Positions 8,793 to 16,493 of a stretch of DNA of 64,000 bases are shown piece after piece. The notes under the pieces were generated by a model, which made no database searches, was not told the origin of the DNA, and was given only the letters and a program-made list of their open reading frames with translations. The position numbers were made by a program, and so were the translations under genes. Positions within the stretch are counted from its first letter, which is position 1. Every line of letters begins with the position of its first letter. Source of the stretch: Metarhizobium sp017305935 (GTDB taxonomy: Bacteria; Pseudomonadota; Alphaproteobacteria; Rhizobiales; Rhizobiaceae); NCBI RefSeq assembly GCF_029601685.1, contig NZ_JARRIR010000010.1:1-64000 (forward strand), written 5' to 3'.

Positions 8793-10108
8793 GTAGTGGC
8801 AGCAAGTCTCTTTCTGGCTGGTGGCCGGGCACCCTTCGCTCGCGATTGTTCCTGATCCTATTTTCTGGGCTGGCGGTCGCCTATGGCCTGTCTTTCAGTA
8901 TTCTTTTTGCCGAGCGCTATATGTCGGCCAAGGCCGTCATGCTCGGGACATTGGAGAGCGATCTGGCCACGTCTATCGCTGTTCTCGACCGTCTTCCCGC
9001 CAGCGAGCGGCCTGATTGGCTGGATCGCCTGAGTCGCGGCAGCTATCGCCTTGTCCTTGGGCCAGGGCTTCCCGGTGTTCCGGACTTGTCGGGGCGTGGC
9101 GCGGAGATCGCGGACCGGATCGGGCAGGCGGCCGGCAACCGGTTCCCGATCCGCGTCGAAGCCATACCGGGCGACCACATGCGGCTGCAGGGGCATCTGA
9201 CGCTGTCGGACGGTTCGCCGCTGACAATCGATGTGACCCCGCGCGGGGTGATGCCCTTAGCCGAATGGCTGCCGTATGTCTTCGCAGCCCAGATGGTTCT
9301 GCTCATCCTTTGCACCTGGTTTGCGGTGCGCCTCGCCATTCGTCCGCTTGGCGCTCTCGCTGCTGCTGCCGATGCACTCGATCCCAGCAGACAAGGGTCT
9401 CCCTTGAACGAAGATGGTCCGAACGAGGTTGCCCATGCGGCACGTGCGTTCAACGCCATGCGTGACCGTATCGCCCATTACCTGGAAGAACGTGTGCAGA
9501 TCCTTGCGGCAATCTCCCATGACCTGCAGACGCCGATCACGCGCATGCGGCTTCGCGCTGACATGGCGGACGACAGCCCAGAAAAGGACAAGCTGGTCGG
9601 CGATCTGCGCGAAATCGAGCGGTTGGTGCAGGACGGAATTGCCTATGCGCGCAGTTCGCACGGCAATGGCGAGAAAAACTCGCGCATCGATCTTGCTTCC
9701 TTCATCGACAGCATCGCCTACGACTATCAGGATACCGGCAAGGCGGTTTCGGTAACCGGCATTGTTCAGGGGACTGTCCTGACCAAGCCGCATGCGTTGC
9801 GACGTATCCTGACCAATTTCATCGACAACGCCCTCAAGTTTGCCGGTGCGGCAGAGATCAGCGTCGAAAGATCGGGCGAGGGAAATATTATCATCGCAGT
9901 CATGGACCATGGACCAGGCATTCCCGACGACAAGCTGGAGTCCGTCATGCAACCCTTTTATCGTCTCGAGACGTCCCGCAATCGGGACACAGGAGGCACA
10001 GGGCTTGGATTGGCGATTGCCCAGCAGCTAGCCGTCTCGATCGGTGGGATGGTGCGTATCTACAATCGCGACGATGGCGGGCTTGCTGCGGAAATATCGC
10101 TACCCTGA
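8789..10108 (+). CDS. EnvZ-type sensor histidine kinase
   Basis: A 439-residue inner-membrane kinase. TM1 is near residues 18-40, then a periplasmic sensor of about 120 residues, TM2 near 160-182 (PYVFAAQMVLLILCTWFAV) and a HAMP segment (RLAIRPLGALAAAADAL). The dimerisation/phosphotransfer helix carries ISHDLQTPITRMRLR with His244. The ATPase domain has the N box (LTNFIDNALKFAG), G1 (DHGPGIPDD), F (QPFYRLE) and G2 (GTGLGLAIAQQLA). It is coupled to the response regulator by a 4-base overlap. The Q after the His-Asp pair and the HAMP arrangement fit EnvZ-like kinases. The signal is unknown, but neighbours (DipZ, Ohr) point to redox or envelope stress. Confidence 0.9.
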   Translation: MSSGSKSLSGWWPGTLRSRLFLILFSGLAVAYGLSFSILFAERYMSAKAVMLGTLESDLATSIAVLDRLPASERPDWLDRLSRGSYRLVLGPGLPGVPDLSGRGAEIADRIGQAAGNRFPIRVEAIPGDHMRLQGHLTLSDGSPLTIDVTPRGVMPLAEWLPYVFAAQMVLLILCTWFAVRLAIRPLGALAAAADALDPSRQGSPLNEDGPNEVAHAARAFNAMRDRIAHYLEERVQILAAISHDLQTPITRMRLRADMADDSPEKDKLVGDLREIERLVQDGIAYARSSHGNGEKNSRIDLASFIDSIAYDYQDTGKAVSVTGIVQGTVLTKPHALRRILTNFIDNALKFAGAAEISVERSGEGNIIIAVMDHGPGIPDDKLESVMQPFYRLETSRNRDTGGTGLGLAIAQQLAVSIGGMVRIYNRDDGGLAAEISLP

Positions 10109-10136
10109 CCTACGCGACGCGTCGCTCCTACGATGG

Positions 10137-10143
10137 GATACAA
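10137..10143. promoter_or_regulatory. GATACAA box upstream of ohr
   Basis: GATACAA followed by TTTAG lies 95 bases before the ohr start. It matches GATACAAATTG at 6755-6765 in the other stress-gene promoter region. It may be a half-site for the response regulator encoded between them. No OhrR-type palindrome and no linked MarR gene were seen. Confidence 0.3.
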
Positions 10144-10237
10144 TTTAGCCCTTTTCGAAAACATGCCGGATACGTCGATGCGCCAGAACACCTCCGTCAA
10201 CCACGTCGTTCTATGCGAACGAATAAAGGAGTGTTCC

Positions 10238-10654
10238 ATGACCAAGATCGAAAAAGTTCTCTATACTGCCAAGACCCATACTACCGGCGGACGCGACGGT
10301 GCGGCGCGCAGTGACGATGCGCAGCTTGACGTCAAGCTTTCGCCTCCGGGTAGCAACAAGCCCGGCACAAATCCCGAGCAACTCTTTGCTGCTGGCTGGT
10401 CCGCATGCTTTATCGGTGCACTGGGCATTGCCGCGGGCAAACATAAGCTGGCGCTGCCAGCGACGACGGCCGTCAATGCCGAAGTCGACCTCGGAATGAC
10501 TGACGGCGCCTACCTGCTGCAGGCCCGGCTGAATGTCAGCCTTCCGGGGCTCGATGCCGACCTTGCACGGGTTCTTATCGACGAAGCTCACCAGACCTGC
10601 CCCTATTCCAAGGCGACACGGGGCAACATCGCGGTTGAACTGAAGCTTGCCTGA
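10238..10654 (+). CDS. ohr: Ohr organic hydroperoxide resistance protein
   Basis: A 138-residue OsmC/Ohr-family thiol peroxidase that reduces organic hydroperoxides, usually recharged through lipoyl-dependent partners. Both redox cysteines are present: Cys57 in GWSACFIGAL and Cys121 in HQTCPYSKATRGN. The TGGRDG and LSPPGSNKPGTNPEQLFA segments are characteristic of Ohr as opposed to OsmC. Start ATG 10238 follows a strong AAAGGAG; the longer frame from 10133 is disfavoured because it would add a 35-residue unrelated leader. Its position after the two-component pair and the shared GATACAA box suggest membership of the same stress regulon. Confidence 0.92.
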   Translation: MTKIEKVLYTAKTHTTGGRDGAARSDDAQLDVKLSPPGSNKPGTNPEQLFAAGWSACFIGALGIAAGKHKLALPATTAVNAEVDLGMTDGAYLLQARLNVSLPGLDADLARVLIDEAHQTCPYSKATRGNIAVELKLA

Positions 10655-10739
10655 GCAGTCTCCGCAACCTCCCGGAGGGTTCGATTAAACGCCTGATCGT
10701 TGGCATGCTCGCGCTTGCCGTCTTCGCAGCGCCCTGCGT

Positions 10740-11507
10740 TCATGACGTGTTCTCGCCGGAACCGTCCCCGATAGCCGCGCTGGCCACGGCCGTTGGTCTT
10801 CTGGGGTAGAGAGGGTTGGAGATCGAAGAGGGAGCGCCTCTGAAACAGTCGCTCCCCTTTTCCATCAGGACTTTAGGTGTCATGGCAGTCTGGAAGATCG
10901 TCCATCGGCTTTCGAAAACGTGGCGGCACTCGGCTTCATCGGGAGTGTCGCAAAGGCCGAGGCGGATGCGGTTGTTGGCGCCCTCCAGCAGATCGACGAG
11001 GACGCCGCATAGTTCTGATGAGTCGCCTTCAATGAGGGCACCTGATTGCTGAGCAGCGATGATTGCGTCGACCATGGGCTCCAGCGCAGCGCTCGACCAG
11101 ATCGCCAGCCTTTCTCGAAGGGACGCCGATACCACGGCCTCTGCAATGACTGAGAGGTAGAAGGCCGAATAGTCCCTGTCCATGCCGAACAGGAAATAGC
11201 GAAATGCGATCCCATGGAGGGCGAGCAGGGGTTCCTCGTGCTGCTTTGCCGCATTTGCGAGCGCTGCTCGAAACCGGGCGAGATCGCGCTCAACCACGGC
11301 CTCCAGAAGCGCCTTCTTGTTCCCGTATCGACGATATAGTGTGTGTTTGGAGATCGCCTGGCGCGCTGCAATCTCCTCCATCGAAGCGTTGGCGATACCC
11401 TTCTTTGCAAAGACGGCGCGGGCTTCGTCCAGAATCTGCCGGGTAAGGCTCGCCGCCTCCTCGCGTGTCGGTCGTCCTCCCGGGCGTGGTGGCTGTATTT
11501 TCTTCAT
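10740..11507 (-). CDS. TetR-family repressor divergent from an ABC-F gene
   Basis: A 255-residue TetR-type regulator starting at ATG 11507. The DNA-binding domain is at about residues 18-62 (ILDEARAVFAKKGIANASME, EIAARQAISKHTLYRRYGNK, KALLEAVVE). The C-terminal region (about 160 residues) resembles the TetR_C_7/AefR-like ligand-binding fold. The frame stays open far upstream on this strand (to 12026), but that stretch is antisense to the ABC-F gene and has no TetR homology. The last 25 residues (SSISNPLYPRRPTAV to the stop) may be an unusual tail. A 22-base palindrome at 11575-11596 between this gene and the ABC-F gene is the probable autoregulatory operator. Confidence 0.85.
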   Translation of the reverse strand: MKKIQPPRPGGRPTREEAASLTRQILDEARAVFAKKGIANASMEEIAARQAISKHTLYRRYGNKKALLEAVVERDLARFRAALANAAKQHEEPLLALHGIAFRYFLFGMDRDYSAFYLSVIAEAVVSASLRERLAIWSSAALEPMVDAIIAAQQSGALIEGDSSELCGVLVDLLEGANNRIRLGLCDTPDEAECRHVFESRWTIFQTAMTPKVLMEKGSDCFRGAPSSISNPLYPRRPTAVASAAIGDGSGENTS

Positions 11508-11574
11508 GCGACCTCGAAGCGTCGGATGGAGGGGGATTTGAGGGTCACCGTTGCTGATACCCGAATAATTTGAT

Positions 11575-11596
11575 AACAGCACGGTATCGTGCCGTT
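11575..11596. promoter_or_regulatory. 22-bp palindrome: likely TetR operator
   Basis: The half-sites AACAGCACGGT (11575-11585) and ATCGTGCCGTT (11586-11596) are inverted repeats with two mismatches per half; the core GCACG-GTAT-CGTGC is perfect. It lies 24 bases before the ABC-F start and 67 before the divergent TetR start, so one bound dimer could block both promoters. This is inferred from symmetry and position. Confidence 0.5.
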
Positions 11597-11619
11597 TATT
11601 TCGTTGCAACAGGTTTGAT

Positions 11620-13215
11620 ATGTCTTCCATCGTGTTGTCGGGTCTTTCCTGCGTCAAGCCGGACGGTGATCCGGTATTCGAGGGCCTCGACCTATCGTTT
11701 CGACTGGAACGAACTGGTCTGGTCGGGCGAAATGGTGTCGGCAAAACGACCCTGCTGAAAATGATCTGCGGTCTGCTCTCCCCGTCTGCGGGGTCCATAA
11801 CCGTCGAGGGTACGGTGGCGCTCGTCCGGCAGATGCTGGATGTCGAGACAGATGAAACGATCGCCGATCTTTTCCGTGCCGGGCAGGCGCTAGACTTGCT
11901 CGCCCGGGCAGAAAGCGGGGAAGCCAGCCTTGAGGATCTGGCGGAGACCGATTGGACGGTCAGGGAGCGTATGTTGTCGGCACTTGCCCGATTTGGGCTG
12001 GCTGCCGAGCCCGATACACTGCTCAATCATTTATCTGGTGGACAACGGACCAGGGCTGCTCTTGCGGCGGCTCTCTTCAAGGAACCGGATTTTCTTCTGC
12101 TCGATGAGCCGACCAACAATCTGGACAGAGCCGGCCGGCAAGCGGTGATCGACCTTCTCAGCAGGTGGAAAGGCGGGGCGATCGTCATCAGCCATGATCG
12201 CGGACTGCTTGAGTATATGGATGCCATCACTGAATTAACCACGCTTGGTGCGAAACGCTACGGCGGCAACTGGAGCGACTATCGGTCGGCGAAGGCAATC
12301 GAATTGAATGCCGCCGAGCAGAGCCTCGCCCATGCTCAAAAGACAGCCGAGGAGATCGACCGCAAGGCGCAGGTGCTGGCGGAACGGCAGGACCGGCGGA
12401 ACGCAGCGGGTAACCGCAAAGCAGGAAAAGGTGACATGCCAAAAATTCTCCTCGGTCGGCGGAAGAGCAATGCGGAGGCTAGCCGAGGCAAGGTGGTGGA
12501 ACTTGCCGGACGCCAGCGCTCCGATGCTTTGGGTGCGGTCGCATCCGCCAAGGCGAGAGTCGAAGTGCTCCAGCCATTTTCTGTGAATCTTCCCTCGACA
12601 AACCTGCCTAACGGCAAGGCGGTACTATCGTTTGATCGCATTGCGGCGGGCTATGATTCGAGGCATCCCGTTATCCGGGATCTGTCCCTTTCGATTGTCG
12701 GGCCTCAGCGTGTGGCGCTTTCGGGGCCTAACGGGTCTGGCAAAACAACGCTACTGAAGGTGATCACAGGAGAGATCATGCCCATAACCGGCAAGGTCAC
12801 TTTATCTGTTCCTGCGACGATGCTGGACCAAAGTGTCAGCCTTCTTGATCGCAGTGAAAGTATCCTCGACAATTTCAAGCGACTGAGCCCCGGCGCATCC
12901 GAAAATGCTTGCCGGGCCGCTTTGGCCGGCTTTCGTTTTCGCGCGGATGCCGCCCTCCAGCGCGTGGAATCGTTAAGTGGGGGACAGATCCTGCGCGCCG
13001 GCCTTGCCTGTGTGCTCGGCGGTGCCACTCCCCCGTCACTGTTGATCCTGGATGAACCGACCAATCATCTCGACATCGAGTCCATAGAGACGGTTGAAGC
13101 GGTGTTGAGGGCCTATGACGGTGCCCTGTTGATCGTTAGCCACGACGACGCCTTCCTCGAAAATGTCGGGATGGACAGGCGGGTGGATCTCGCTGGCTGC
13201 GCTTCATCAAGTTAG
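11620..13215 (+). CDS. ABC-F family ATPase
   Basis: A 531-residue soluble protein with two ABC cassettes and no membrane segments. Cassette 1 has GRNGVGKTT, LSGGQRTRAALAAALF and FLLLDEPTNNLD. Cassette 2 has GPNGSGKTT, LSGGQILRAGLACVL and LLILDEPTNHLD. A basic linker of roughly 100 residues (about 215-320, KTAEEIDRKAQVLAERQDRR) joins them, as in ribosome-acting ABC-F proteins such as Uup or antibiotic-resistance factors. These bind the ribosomal E site and dislodge stalled or drug-blocked complexes. Regulation by an adjacent divergent TetR suggests inducible expression, more like a resistance-type member than a housekeeping one. The inducer is unknown. Confidence 0.88.
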   Translation: MSSIVLSGLSCVKPDGDPVFEGLDLSFRLERTGLVGRNGVGKTTLLKMICGLLSPSAGSITVEGTVALVRQMLDVETDETIADLFRAGQALDLLARAESGEASLEDLAETDWTVRERMLSALARFGLAAEPDTLLNHLSGGQRTRAALAAALFKEPDFLLLDEPTNNLDRAGRQAVIDLLSRWKGGAIVISHDRGLLEYMDAITELTTLGAKRYGGNWSDYRSAKAIELNAAEQSLAHAQKTAEEIDRKAQVLAERQDRRNAAGNRKAGKGDMPKILLGRRKSNAEASRGKVVELAGRQRSDALGAVASAKARVEVLQPFSVNLPSTNLPNGKAVLSFDRIAAGYDSRHPVIRDLSLSIVGPQRVALSGPNGSGKTTLLKVITGEIMPITGKVTLSVPATMLDQSVSLLDRSESILDNFKRLSPGASENACRAALAGFRFRADAALQRVESLSGGQILRAGLACVLGGATPPSLLILDEPTNHLDIESIETVEAVLRAYDGALLIVSHDDAFLENVGMDRRVDLAGCASSS

Positions 13216-13280
13216 CCGGACGAACGGATAAAGGTACTCACAGCCTTACTCTGTCATTCTCTCCAGACGCGGAAGTAACC

Positions 13281-14232
13281 ATGTCCCAACTGATCTACGA
13301 CCCTCAACTCACCAAAGTTCTGGCATCAATTGGCGATTTCGTGCCGACCGGGATGACGCTCGATCGGCTGCCCTATTTCAGAGAAATAAGCAGCCCAACC
13401 CGGAAGGATCTGCTGCAGAATTATCCGGTGAATTGCGTCGATCACCGGATCCCGGGATATGAGGGAGATGAGCTCGTGATTTCGGTCATCACCCGCAAAG
13501 GCCATGACCAGATCGGCCCCGCGATCTTTTTCCTGCATGGCGGCGGCATGGTCATGGGCAATCGTTTTGCCGGTGCTGCTCCCCTGGTTGAGTGGGCGAT
13601 CAAACATGACGCGGTCTGTGTAACGTCGAATACCGGTTGGCGCCAGAACATCCGGCGCCAATTCCGGTGGAAGATTGCTATGCAGGCCTGTTGTGGATGG
13701 CGTCGCATTCGGCCGCGCTCAAGTTCGATCCGGATCGCCTGGCGGTCTTCGGTGGGAGCGGTGGCGGCGGGCTCGCGGCGGGCACGGCGCTCTTGGCACG
13801 AGACCGAAACGGTCCGCGATTGCTGGGTCAGTTGCTGCAGTGCCCTATGATCGATGATCGAAATACCACCGCGTCTGCCCACTTGTTTGATGGTGTCGGG
13901 GTGTGGGACACGACCAGCAACCGGACTGCCTGGCGGCGGTGCTCGGCACGGACTGCGGGGGTGCCGAGGTGTCGCCCTATAGCGCACCGGCGCGGGCCGC
14001 AGATCTCTCCGGGCTGCCCCCGAAGTTTATCGATGTCGGCGCGTGCGAGGTTTTTCGTGATGAAGCCATCGATTATGCAGTCCGAATCCTCGCATCTGGT
14101 GGTCAATGCGAATTGCGTGTCTGGGGCGGAGCCTTTCATGGCTTTTACGACATCGCCCCTCAATCCGATCTCGCTCGCGCTTGTGTCGCTGCGCGAAACG
14201 GCTGGCTCGAGCGGTTGCTGAAGCGGGACTGA
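13281..14232 (+). pseudogene. Broken Aes/HSL-type alpha/beta hydrolase (esterase)
   Basis: Three overlapping frames rebuild one esterase of about 315 residues. Frame 1 (13281 to about 13623) has IFFLHGGGMVMGN, the HGGG oxyanion hole. After a shift near 13625, the next frame gives VEYRLAPEHPAPIPVEDCYAG, then VFGGSGGGGLAAG (the GxSxG serine). After another shift near 13905, the third frame gives PPKFIDVGACEVFRDEA (catalytic Asp) and GGAFHGFYDIAP (catalytic His), ending LERLLKRD. All catalytic elements are recognisable, so decay is recent. Two independent single-base shifts make a functional product unlikely unless they are sequencing errors. It lies 65 bases after the ABC-F stop. Confidence 0.8.
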
Positions 14233-14341
14233 TCAGAGCGATGTCGATAGGGCACTGGCCTAGTCGCCGACGACCGCCTGGCTCCTCTCTCGAATTGCGG
14301 AGCCAGGGCAGAATGCGGGCGATGGCGCACTCAAATGACGA

Positions 14342-15310
14342 CTAGGGGACGAGAAGCAACTTGCCGGTCGTGCGTCGGCTTGCCATGTGGGCGTGGGCCA
14401 ACGCGGCGTCTTCGAGACGATAACTTCCTCCAATGTTGATTTTCAGCGAGCCATCCCGGATCCAGTCGAAAAGCTGGGTGGTACGGGCGCGAAGGCGTTC
14501 CGGTGAGGAAATATGGTCGGAGAAGACCGCGTAGCCGATCTTGATGCTTTTCGGCAGACTCATGATGTCGATGAGGCCCGGCCCGCCCAGAACAGGGCCG
14601 TACCAGCAAAAGGTCCCCGAACGGCGCAGGCTGTCGAGAGAGCCCTGAAAGGTCTTGGGGCCCGAACCGTCGTAGACAACATCGACACCCCTGCCATTCG
14701 TCAAGTGCAGGACTTGCTGCGCGAAATCTCCCTTGCTGTCGGCGATGACATGCTCGGCGCCTGCCTGTTTGGCGATGGCGACTTTGTCTTCGGAGGAAAC
14801 GCGTCCGATGACGCGCCCACCGCGCAGTCTGATGATCTGGGTCAGCAGCAGGCCGACGCCTCCGGCGGCCGCATGCACCAGTGCAATGTCAACCGGCTGA
14901 ACCGGGTAGAAATCGGTGGCGAAGTGGCTTGCCGTCAGTCCCTGCATCATGACTGCGGCAGCCGTCCGGTCATCGATGAAATCAGGCAGACGAACCAGCG
15001 AACTGGCGGGTAACGAGATCCGCTTCGCGTAGCTTCCTGGAGCGTAGACCCAGGCCACGCGATCTCCCGCGAAGAAATCCGTCACGCCTTCACCGACGGC
15101 GAGAACGCGCCCTGCACCTTCGACGCCAAGTATTTTGGGATTCGGGGTATCGGTCCAGGCCATGCCTTGCCGAACTCCAATGTCCATGAAATTAACGCCG
15201 GCCGCGGCAATTTCAACGAGTACATGTCCTTGTGCTGCGACGGGCTCCGGATATTCGACGACTTCCATGACATCGGTATCCCCAATGCTGTTCATGACGA
15301 CCGCTTTCAT
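14342..15310 (-). CDS. NADPH:quinone oxidoreductase (zinc-free MDR family)
   Basis: A 322-residue medium-chain dehydrogenase/reductase of the QOR type. The GroES-like N-terminal domain has AAAGVNFMDIGVRQG and LGVEGAGRVLAVGEGV, and lacks the structural and catalytic zinc ligands of alcohol dehydrogenases. The Rossmann domain has LVHAAAGGVGLLLTQIIRLRGG (GxxGxxG-like nucleotide site) and GVDVVYDGSG. The C-terminus closes with GKLLLVP. It probably reduces quinones or reactive enones with NADPH in the cytoplasm. The TetR gene is immediately upstream on the same strand, and a 22-base motif shared with the TetR promoter lies 13-34 bases upstream of the start, so TetR control is likely. Confidence 0.88.
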   Translation of the reverse strand: MKAVVMNSIGDTDVMEVVEYPEPVAAQGHVLVEIAAAGVNFMDIGVRQGMAWTDTPNPKILGVEGAGRVLAVGEGVTDFFAGDRVAWVYAPGSYAKRISLPASSLVRLPDFIDDRTAAAVMMQGLTASHFATDFYPVQPVDIALVHAAAGGVGLLLTQIIRLRGGRVIGRVSSEDKVAIAKQAGAEHVIADSKGDFAQQVLHLTNGRGVDVVYDGSGPKTFQGSLDSLRRSGTFCWYGPVLGGPGLIDIMSLPKSIKIGYAVFSDHISSPERLRARTTQLFDWIRDGSLKINIGGSYRLEDAALAHAHMASRRTTGKLLLVP

Positions 15311-15322
15311 TTTCAGTCCTTT

Positions 15323-15344
15323 CTTGACTGTTCGTTCCAGAATA
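15323..15344. promoter_or_regulatory. Candidate TetR operator, copy 1
   Basis: CTTGACTGTT then CGTTCCAGAATA on the plus strand, 13 bases before the oxidoreductase start. The same 22 bases with one substitution occur in opposite orientation at 15945-15966 ahead of the TetR gene. The position fits direct repression. Confidence 0.5.
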
Positions 15345-15356
15345 GGTTAAATTTTT

Positions 15357-15929
15357 TTACCGAGGCATCAGGGCGCGGAGCGCCAACTCACCGAGCGACT
15401 GCAGTGTTTCTTGGCCCGCACCCGCGCGCGCAGCAATCCGAATGCCGGCGATGCTGGCGATGAGAAAGTCGATCACCGCATCTACGGACAGCGTCTTATC
15501 CAGATCCCCCGCGTCCTGAGCTTGCCTGACGCACTCCCGTGCTGCGTGTCGCAACCGATGATCGGCAGCATGATGTACTTCTGTCAGGTCCGGACGGCTC
15601 TGCCCGAACTCGCAGATCGAGTTGACACCAAGACATGCCCGATCTGCTTCAGCCACCAACCGCGCCATCATTGCCGAAATGCCGTCAATTGCACGCCCAG
15701 TGCTGCGCAGTTTGCCAATGTGCGCTTCGGTCTCCGCAGATACATAGCGCTCCACCGCGAGGCGATAGAGGACCCATTTGTCGCCGAACGTGTCGTAGAG
15801 GCTCTGGCGGCCGATCTTCATGGCCTTGACCAGCATCTCCGTCGATGTCCCGTCGAAGCCGTGCTCCCGAAATACATCCACTGCTGCGTCCAGCGCCTTG
15901 TCCCTATCGAATTCCTTGATCCTTGCCAT
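15357..15929 (-). CDS. TetR-family transcriptional regulator
   Basis: A 190-residue TetR protein from ATG 15929. The helix-turn-helix region covers about residues 7-52 (ALDAAVDVFREHGFDGTSTE, MLVKAMKIGRQSLYDTFGDK). The C-terminal domain resembles TetR_C_16/YcdC-like sensors, with LGVNSICEFGQSRPD. The open frame extends upstream to 16073 because it reads into the tail of the degenerate SDR gene (SGGYFNEDGPLPW); that part is not TetR. It precedes the quinone oxidoreductase on the same strand, separated by 46 bases containing one copy of the shared motif. It is likely an electrophile- or quinone-responsive repressor of itself and the reductase. Confidence 0.85.
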   Translation of the reverse strand: MARIKEFDRDKALDAAVDVFREHGFDGTSTEMLVKAMKIGRQSLYDTFGDKWVLYRLAVERYVSAETEAHIGKLRSTGRAIDGISAMMARLVAEADRACLGVNSICEFGQSRPDLTEVHHAADHRLRHAARECVRQAQDAGDLDKTLSVDAVIDFLIASIAGIRIAARAGAGQETLQSLGELALRALMPR

Positions 15930-15944
15930 AAGAGTTGAGATAAG

Positions 15945-15966
15945 TATTCTGGAACAAACAGTCAAG
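15945..15966. promoter_or_regulatory. Candidate TetR operator, copy 2
   Basis: TATTCTGGAACA then AACAGTCAAG, the inverted copy of 15323-15344 with one substitution (T for C in the centre). It lies 16-37 bases before the TetR start, where a promoter would be. Two copies in front of two adjacent genes form a convincing small regulon. Confidence 0.5.
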
Positions 15967-15977
15967 AATAATCTTCT

Positions 15978-16483
15978 CCATGGCAATGGACCATCCTCGT
16001 TGAAATAGCCCCCGCTGGGGCGACTGTCGGGAAGCGTCGCAAGGTCCACGACGATTTTCGCGCCCTTTTTCACAGTGCGCGTGCCGGATGCGGCGATCTT
16101 TGCAGTAGCGGCAGGAATGCACGGATGGTCCGCACGGTGCCAAAGACGTCGACGTCGTAAGTTGCAAAGATGTTCGCTGCGTCCGTCTCAAGCGCGGGCA
16201 CACGATAGAGGACGCCTGCATTGTTGACGAGAACGTCGAGCAATCCCTCCCGATCTTCGATTTGCCGTGCCGCAGCCACGATGCTCGTTTCGTCCGTGAC
16301 GTCGAGTGCAATCGCCATCACGTCCGCTCCTTCCTTCGCCAGGTCGTCCGCCGCGGCCTGTCCGCGCTCGCCATCCCGGCTGCCAAGGTAGACTCGCGTT
16401 CCGAGACCGCCGAGCTGGCGGGCAACCTCTTTACCAAGTCCCTTGTTGGCGCCGGTGATCAGCGCAATCGGCTTCTTCGTCAT
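15978..16483 (-). pseudogene. Short-chain dehydrogenase with internal deletion
   Basis: The start at 16483 gives a good SDR N-terminal half: ALITGANKGLGKEVARQLG (TGxxxGxG cofactor loop), ALDVTDETS and LVNNAGVLYR. The frame then stops after FLPLLQRSPHPARAL at residue 137. In another frame immediately downstream (about 16070-15978), GAKIVVDLATLPDSRPSGGYFNEDGPLPW is clearly the C-terminus of the same SDR type. The middle, including the catalytic YxxxK segment, is missing, so about 90 residues were deleted with a frameshift. The natural stop after PLPW is also lost and the frame runs into TetR. The enzyme cannot be active. Confidence 0.8.
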
Positions 16484-16493
16484 GGTTCACTCC

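Noticed and set aside
10684..10809. Short plus-strand frame resembling a signal peptide (MLALAVFAAPC) after ohr
   Set aside because: It has about 32 codons from the only ATG, overlaps the TetR 3' end in antisense and shows no mature domain. It might be the stump of a lost exported protein but cannot be supported.
10740..12026. 428-residue reading of the TetR gene
   Set aside because: The extra 173 residues before MKKIQPPRPGGRP lie antisense to the ABC-F gene and over the operator; homology starts only at the ATG at 11507.
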